From positions 1 to 64,000 of the forward strand of contig JAQWOP010000024.1 of NCBI GenBank assembly GCA_029245795.1: 64,000 bases of DNA, given 5' to 3'. Position 1 is the stretch's first letter; each line of letters starts with the position of its first letter. Source of the DNA: Hyphomicrobiales bacterium. Its GTDB lineage: Bacteria; Pseudomonadota; Alphaproteobacteria; Rhizobiales; TMED25. Under the pieces are notes generated by a model that was given only the letters and a program-made list of their open reading frames with translations, did no database searches and was not told where the DNA came from. Positions 59,598-64,000 of this stretch are shown one piece after another. Position numbers and translations under genes: made by a program.

Positions 59598-62276
59598 TTA
59601 TTCACTTCTTTTTTTTCTTTCCTCAACCTCAGCTTGTGCTGCAGCCAAACGAGCTATTGGAACGCGATAGGGAGAACAAGAAACGTAGTCTAAGTTATTG
59701 CTAGCGCAGAATGCAATTGAATTTGGATCTCCACCATGTTCTCCGCAAATACCTAATTTAATCTTTTGATTTACAGACCTTCCTCTTATTGTGGAAATTT
59801 CAATAAGCTCTCCGACACCCTCAATATCCAAAGAAACAAAGGGATCCTTCTCTATTATATTTTTATCAACATATTCTTGCAAAAATTTTGATGCATCATC
59901 CCTACTAATGCCAAAAGTTGTCTGTGTTAAATCATTTGTTCCAAATGAAAAGAAATCTGCGATTTCTGCAATTTCAGCTGATCTCAAAGCAGCCCTAGGT
60001 AATTCAATCATAGTTCCAACAGTATAATTTAAATTTACACCTGTTTTCTGAATTATTTCAGTAGCCGCTTGATCAATTATATCTTTTACAATTTGAAGTT
60101 CTTTTTTAGATGAAATTAGTGGCACCATAATCTCAGGTGTGACTATTTGATTAAATTTTTGAAATATCTCAACACTTGCTTCAAAGATTGCTTTAGCTTG
60201 CATCTCTGGTATTTCTGGGTAAGTGATGGCTAGTCTACATCCTCTATGCCCAAGCATTGGGTTGGTTTCAACTAATTCTGAAACTCTCTGCTTTAAATCA
60301 TCAATTTTGATATTTAAGGAACTTGCGACCTCCTCAAAATCAGCTTCTTCATGAGGGAGAAATTCATGTAGTGGAGGATCCAATAACCTAATAGTGACTG
60401 GAAGATCCCCCATAACTTTGAATAAGTCTATAAAATCATTCTTTTGCATAGGTAGCAATTTCGATAACGCAGATCTTCTATCCTTCTCATCTTTTGCTAG
60501 TATCATCTCTCTAACTGAATTAATTCTTCCTTCTTCAAAAAACATATGCTCAGTTCTGCAGAGGCCAATACCCTCAGCACCAAAACTTTTTGCTACTGTT
60601 GCATCTACTTTAGTTTCAGCATTAGCTCTTATCTTTAATTTTCTTATTTGATCAGCCCATTTCATCATTTTCTGAAAGTCCCCAGATAAATCTGGTTTCT
60701 TCATCTTCACTTCACCATTAATAATACTCCCCGTGGTACCATCAATTGTAATAATATCACCAGCTTTGAACTCTTTATTCCCAACAAAGATAGTCTCTGT
60801 TTCATAATCAATTCTCAATGAACCAGCTCCAGAAATACATGGCCTTCCCATTCCACGAGCAACAACAGCAGCATGACTTGTCATACCCCCTCTTGTTGTC
60901 AAGATTCCTTGAGCTGCATGCATTCCATGAATATCTTCCGGACTTGTTTCAATTCTAGTTAAAATAACTTTTTCTCCTTCATTTGATGCCTTCTCTGCAT
61001 CATCAGCATTAAAAACAATTTTTCCAGACGCAGCTCCTGGAGATGCTGGAAGACCTTTTGCAATAACTTCAATTTCTGATTCCTGATCAATTGTTGGATG
61101 AAGTAATTGATCAAGACTATTTGGATCTACTCGAGATATTGCAATTTCTTTTGATATAAATCCCTCTTCATACATATCTACTGCTATCTTAATAGCGGCA
61201 TGAGTTGTTCTTTTTCCCGATCGCGTTTGAAGTATCCATAATTTACCTTGTTGTATGGTAAACTCTATATCCTGCATATCAAGATAATGAGACTCTAATT
61301 TATTAGCTAATTTAATAAGATTTTCATATATTTCTGGCATTAGATTTTCAAGTGATATGGAATCCGAATGAGCTTCTAACCTTGCTTCTTCGGTTATATT
61401 TTGGGGAGTTCTTATTCCTGCAACAACATCCTCTCCTTGTGCATTAATTAAGAATTCGCCATAAAATTTTTTATCTCCATTCGATGGATTCCTTGTGAAA
61501 GCAACACCCGTTGCGCTATTATCATCAAGATTCCCAAAGACCATTGCTTGAATGTTGACAGCTGTACCCCAATGATCAGGAATATCATTAAGCTTTCTGT
61601 ATGTTACTGCTCGATTATTTTGCCAAGATAGAAAAACAGCTGAAATTGAACCCCATAATTGCTCATTCACATCTTGTGGAAACTCTGTACCTGTCATATT
61701 TAAAACTTCATCCTTAAAAAGATTAACAATCTTTTTCCAATCGTCACCCTTAAGGTCTGTATCAAGTAAATAATCATTTACTACTTTGAAGTCTTCTAGG
61801 ATATCTTCAAAATAATGATGCTCAATATTTAAGACTACATCAGAATACATTTGAATAAATCTCCTATATGAATCATAGGCAAAACGTTCATCTCCAGTTT
61901 TTTTGGCAAGCCCCTCAACAGTTTTATCATTTAAACCCAAATTTAAAACCGTATCTAACATTCCAGGCATTGATGATCTCGCTCCAGATCTCACGGAAAC
62001 AAGTAATGGATTATCATTTGACCCAAATCTATTTTCAACTAAATCTTCAATTTGATTTATAGCGTTATTAACTTGTTCTTCTAGATCATCAGGAAATTTT
62101 TTATTATTTTTATAAAATTGATTACATACATCTGTTGTAATTGTGAAACCTGGCGGCACTGGCAAGCTCAATTTGGACATCTCAGCTAGATTGGCTCCCT
62201 TTCCACCCAATAGGTCTTTCATTTTCGCTTCCCCATCAGTTATTTCTTTACTAAAAATATAAACCCATTTATTCAT
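59598..62276 (-). CDS. ppdK: Pyruvate, phosphate dikinase
   Basis: LLGGKGANLAEMSKLSLPVPPGFTI, VSVRSGARSSMPGMLDTVLNLGLN, GILTTRGGMTSHAAVVARGMGRPCISG, FSFGTNDLTQTTFGISRDDA, KLGICGEHGGDP. Confidence 0.98.
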   Translation of the reverse strand: MNKWVYIFSKEITDGEAKMKDLLGGKGANLAEMSKLSLPVPPGFTITTDVCNQFYKNNKKFPDDLEEQVNNAINQIEDLVENRFGSNDNPLLVSVRSGARSSMPGMLDTVLNLGLNDKTVEGLAKKTGDERFAYDSYRRFIQMYSDVVLNIEHHYFEDILEDFKVVNDYLLDTDLKGDDWKKIVNLFKDEVLNMTGTEFPQDVNEQLWGSISAVFLSWQNNRAVTYRKLNDIPDHWGTAVNIQAMVFGNLDDNSATGVAFTRNPSNGDKKFYGEFLINAQGEDVVAGIRTPQNITEEARLEAHSDSISLENLMPEIYENLIKLANKLESHYLDMQDIEFTIQQGKLWILQTRSGKRTTHAAIKIAVDMYEEGFISKEIAISRVDPNSLDQLLHPTIDQESEIEVIAKGLPASPGAASGKIVFNADDAEKASNEGEKVILTRIETSPEDIHGMHAAQGILTTRGGMTSHAAVVARGMGRPCISGAGSLRIDYETETIFVGNKEFKAGDIITIDGTTGSIINGEVKMKKPDLSGDFQKMMKWADQIRKLKIRANAETKVDATVAKSFGAEGIGLCRTEHMFFEEGRINSVREMILAKDEKDRRSALSKLLPMQKNDFIDLFKVMGDLPVTIRLLDPPLHEFLPHEEADFEEVASSLNIKIDDLKQRVSELVETNPMLGHRGCRLAITYPEIPEMQAKAIFEASVEIFQKFNQIVTPEIMVPLISSKKELQIVKDIIDQAATEIIQKTGVNLNYTVGTMIELPRAALRSAEIAEIADFFSFGTNDLTQTTFGISRDDASKFLQEYVDKNIIEKDPFVSLDIEGVGELIEISTIRGRSVNQKIKLGICGEHGGDPNSIAFCASNNLDYVSCSPYRVPIARLAAAQAEVEERKKRSE

Positions 62277-62297
62277 GCTAATCCCTATATATTTTTT

Positions 62298-64000
62298 CTA
62301 TATCTCAATTGATTTTATATCAAACAAATCGCTAGTAAGGTCTATAACTGCAGACAATAAATGTAATCTATTCATTCTTAAATCGTTATTTTTATCATTT
62401 ACAATGATATTGTCGAAGAAATCATTTATTATCATTGATAAATTACAATTCTTATATAAAAATTCTTTAAATTTTTCCATATCATTTTTTTCAAATTCTT
62501 GTTTTTTTAAATTTAATATCTCTAAATATAAATCTTTTTCAACTTTTTTATGTAATAAATCTTCAGATATATTCATATGTTTTTTATCTTTTTTAATTTT
62601 ATCATTATTTGGCTCTAATATATTATTCACTCTTTTGAGCGCTCTCAAGAAACCTTCACCTTTTTTATCTTTCCTAAATTCATCTAATATTATTAATTTT
62701 CTATAAATTAGAGAATAGTTAGAAGATCTATTAAGTTTAATTATTGAGTCAAAGAGATTTATATCCATACCCTTTTCTAAAATATAACTCTTCATTCGAT
62801 CTTTAAAAAAATTTGTTAAATCATGAGATATATTTTGCTTTTGATCACTTTGACAAATATCAGATTTTATAAAAATATTATTTATTAGAACATTAAGTTC
62901 TATATCTAATTTATTATCTATAATATTTCTTATTATACCGTTACCAGCTCTTCTTAAGGCAAATGGGTCTTTTGATCCAGTCGGCTTCTCACCTATAGAC
63001 CAGAAACAAACTAAACTATCAAGTTTATCAGCAATTGATAGCACATAGGATATTGGTTCATTGGGTGTTGGATCTTTTGGAGAATTTGGTAAGTAGTGGT
63101 TCTTAATTGAATCACATATTTCAAGATCATAACCCTGATGAATAGCATAATAGCGGCCCATTACACCTTGTAGTTCTGGAAATTCTCCTACCATTTCTGA
63201 TAGTAAATCGTTTTTGATTAATTTAGTCGCAATTGATATTTTATTAATATCAGTATTTAGATAGGAAGATATATCTTTAGATATTTCTTCTATTCTTTCC
63301 ACTTTCTTAGATAAGCTTCCGAGCTTCTGATGATAAGTCACCTTTTCTAAGAGTTTGAGATTTTCTTCAAGTGGATTAGATAAATCTTTCTCCCAAAAAT
63401 ATTTTGCATCATGTAATCTTGCTGATAAGACTCTTTGATTACCCAATATTATTGATGCGCCTTGATCTGCTGAAATTATATTAGAAACAAGAACAAATTT
63501 ATTTGTTAATTTGCACGATTTTTGATCAATGACAGAGAAATATTTCTGATGACTTCTCATAGATGTTTGCAAAACCTCAGGTGGTAAGGATAGGAAATCT
63601 TTATTAAAATCTGCAAGCAAAACTATAGGCCACTCAACTAATCCAGATACCTCATCTAGTAATGCCTGATCATCAATCACTTTGACATTATATTTTTTTT
63701 CAATATGATTTATTTGCGTTAAAATCAAATCTTTTCTTTTAGAGTCCTGAAGAATTACAAAATGATCCTCTAAAGATTTGAAATAATGTGAGACACTTTC
63801 TATAACTATTTTATTATTTCTAATGAACCTATGCCCATAGGTATAATTTGTAGCAATAATATTTTCTATACTTAAATCTAATGTTTCAATTTCATTGTCA
63901 TTTATCATTATTGCAAGAATGTTCCTAAGTGGCCTTACCCACTTTAGATTTCCATCTCCCCATCTCATAGATTTAGGCCATGGAAATTTAAATATAATTT
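62298..64000 (-). CDS. glyS: Glycine--tRNA ligase beta subunit, C-terminal portion (5' end beyond window)
   Basis: MRWGDGNLKWVRPLRNI is internal in GlyS, so the listed ATG at 63968 is not the gene start. EVSGLVEWPIVLLADFNKDFLSLPPEVLQTSMRSHQKYFSV, FALRRAGNGIIRNI. Confidence 0.95.
   Translation of the reverse strand, partial: IIFKFPWPKSMRWGDGNLKWVRPLRNILAIMINDNEIETLDLSIENIIATNYTYGHRFIRNNKIVIESVSHYFKSLEDHFVILQDSKRKDLILTQINHIEKKYNVKVIDDQALLDEVSGLVEWPIVLLADFNKDFLSLPPEVLQTSMRSHQKYFSVIDQKSCKLTNKFVLVSNIISADQGASIILGNQRVLSARLHDAKYFWEKDLSNPLEENLKLLEKVTYHQKLGSLSKKVERIEEISKDISSYLNTDINKISIATKLIKNDLLSEMVGEFPELQGVMGRYYAIHQGYDLEICDSIKNHYLPNSPKDPTPNEPISYVLSIADKLDSLVCFWSIGEKPTGSKDPFALRRAGNGIIRNIIDNKLDIELNVLINNIFIKSDICQSDQKQNISHDLTNFFKDRMKSYILEKGMDINLFDSIIKLNRSSNYSLIYRKLIILDEFRKDKKGEGFLRALKRVNNILEPNNDKIKKDKKHMNISEDLLHKKVEKDLYLEILNLKKQEFEKNDMEKFKEFLYKNCNLSMIINDFFDNIIVNDKNNDLRMNRLHLLSAVIDLTSDLFDIKSIEI

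Noticed and set aside
62275-62706. 143-aa plus-strand hydrophobic ORF
   Set aside because: Antisense to glyS; Phe/Ser/Leu-rich low-complexity product typical of AT-rich antisense frames.

Overview
An AT-rich, densely packed chromosomal window that looks alphaproteobacterial. This is inferred from gene content and the CobN-type aerobic cobalamin pathway. I see no phage, transposon, CRISPR array or rRNA. From left to right: the end of an aerobic cobalamin cluster (cobN C-terminus, cobO, cobQ, cobD/cbiB, cobC, cobT, cobS); a phosphohexomutase; DusA; a hemerythrin-like protein; a PAS-type sensor histidine kinase with an unusual repeat-rich leader; ccmE-ccmF-ccmH; SufE; an Mrp/Mnh-type cation/H+ antiporter operon with three separate NuoL/M/N-like subunits; msrB; a glutaryl-CoA dehydrogenase; Fe/Mn SOD; a ProXWV betaine-type ABC transporter; an MFS permease; and a CinA-like protein whose C-terminal active site looks degenerate. 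Next comes a C1/oxalate-type island (PanE-like reductase, formate-THF ligase, a stand-alone 10-formyl-THF hydrolase-like domain, formyl-CoA transferase, an oxalyl-CoA decarboxylase/2-hydroxyacyl-CoA lyase-like ThDP enzyme, NIPSNAP, HPP protein, NAD formate dehydrogenase). The FDH is followed by a Baeyer-Villiger-type monooxygenase ORF with no canonical start codon upstream of its FAD motif. The remainder is an amidase, DUF3429-like protein, photolyase-related protein, tRNA-Gln(UUG) and housekeeping genes (pdxH, fabI, aroC, tlyA, dxs, xseB, tsaC/sua5, nudix, acuI, ygfZ, a phosphatase, nadA-nadB-nadC, ppdK, glyS partial). The strongest leads are the oxalate/formyl-CoA/folate C1 island, the start-less FDH-monooxygenase junction, the triple GANTC inverted-repeat leader of the histidine kinase, and the degenerate CinA. 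All family calls are from reading protein motifs; no database search was run.
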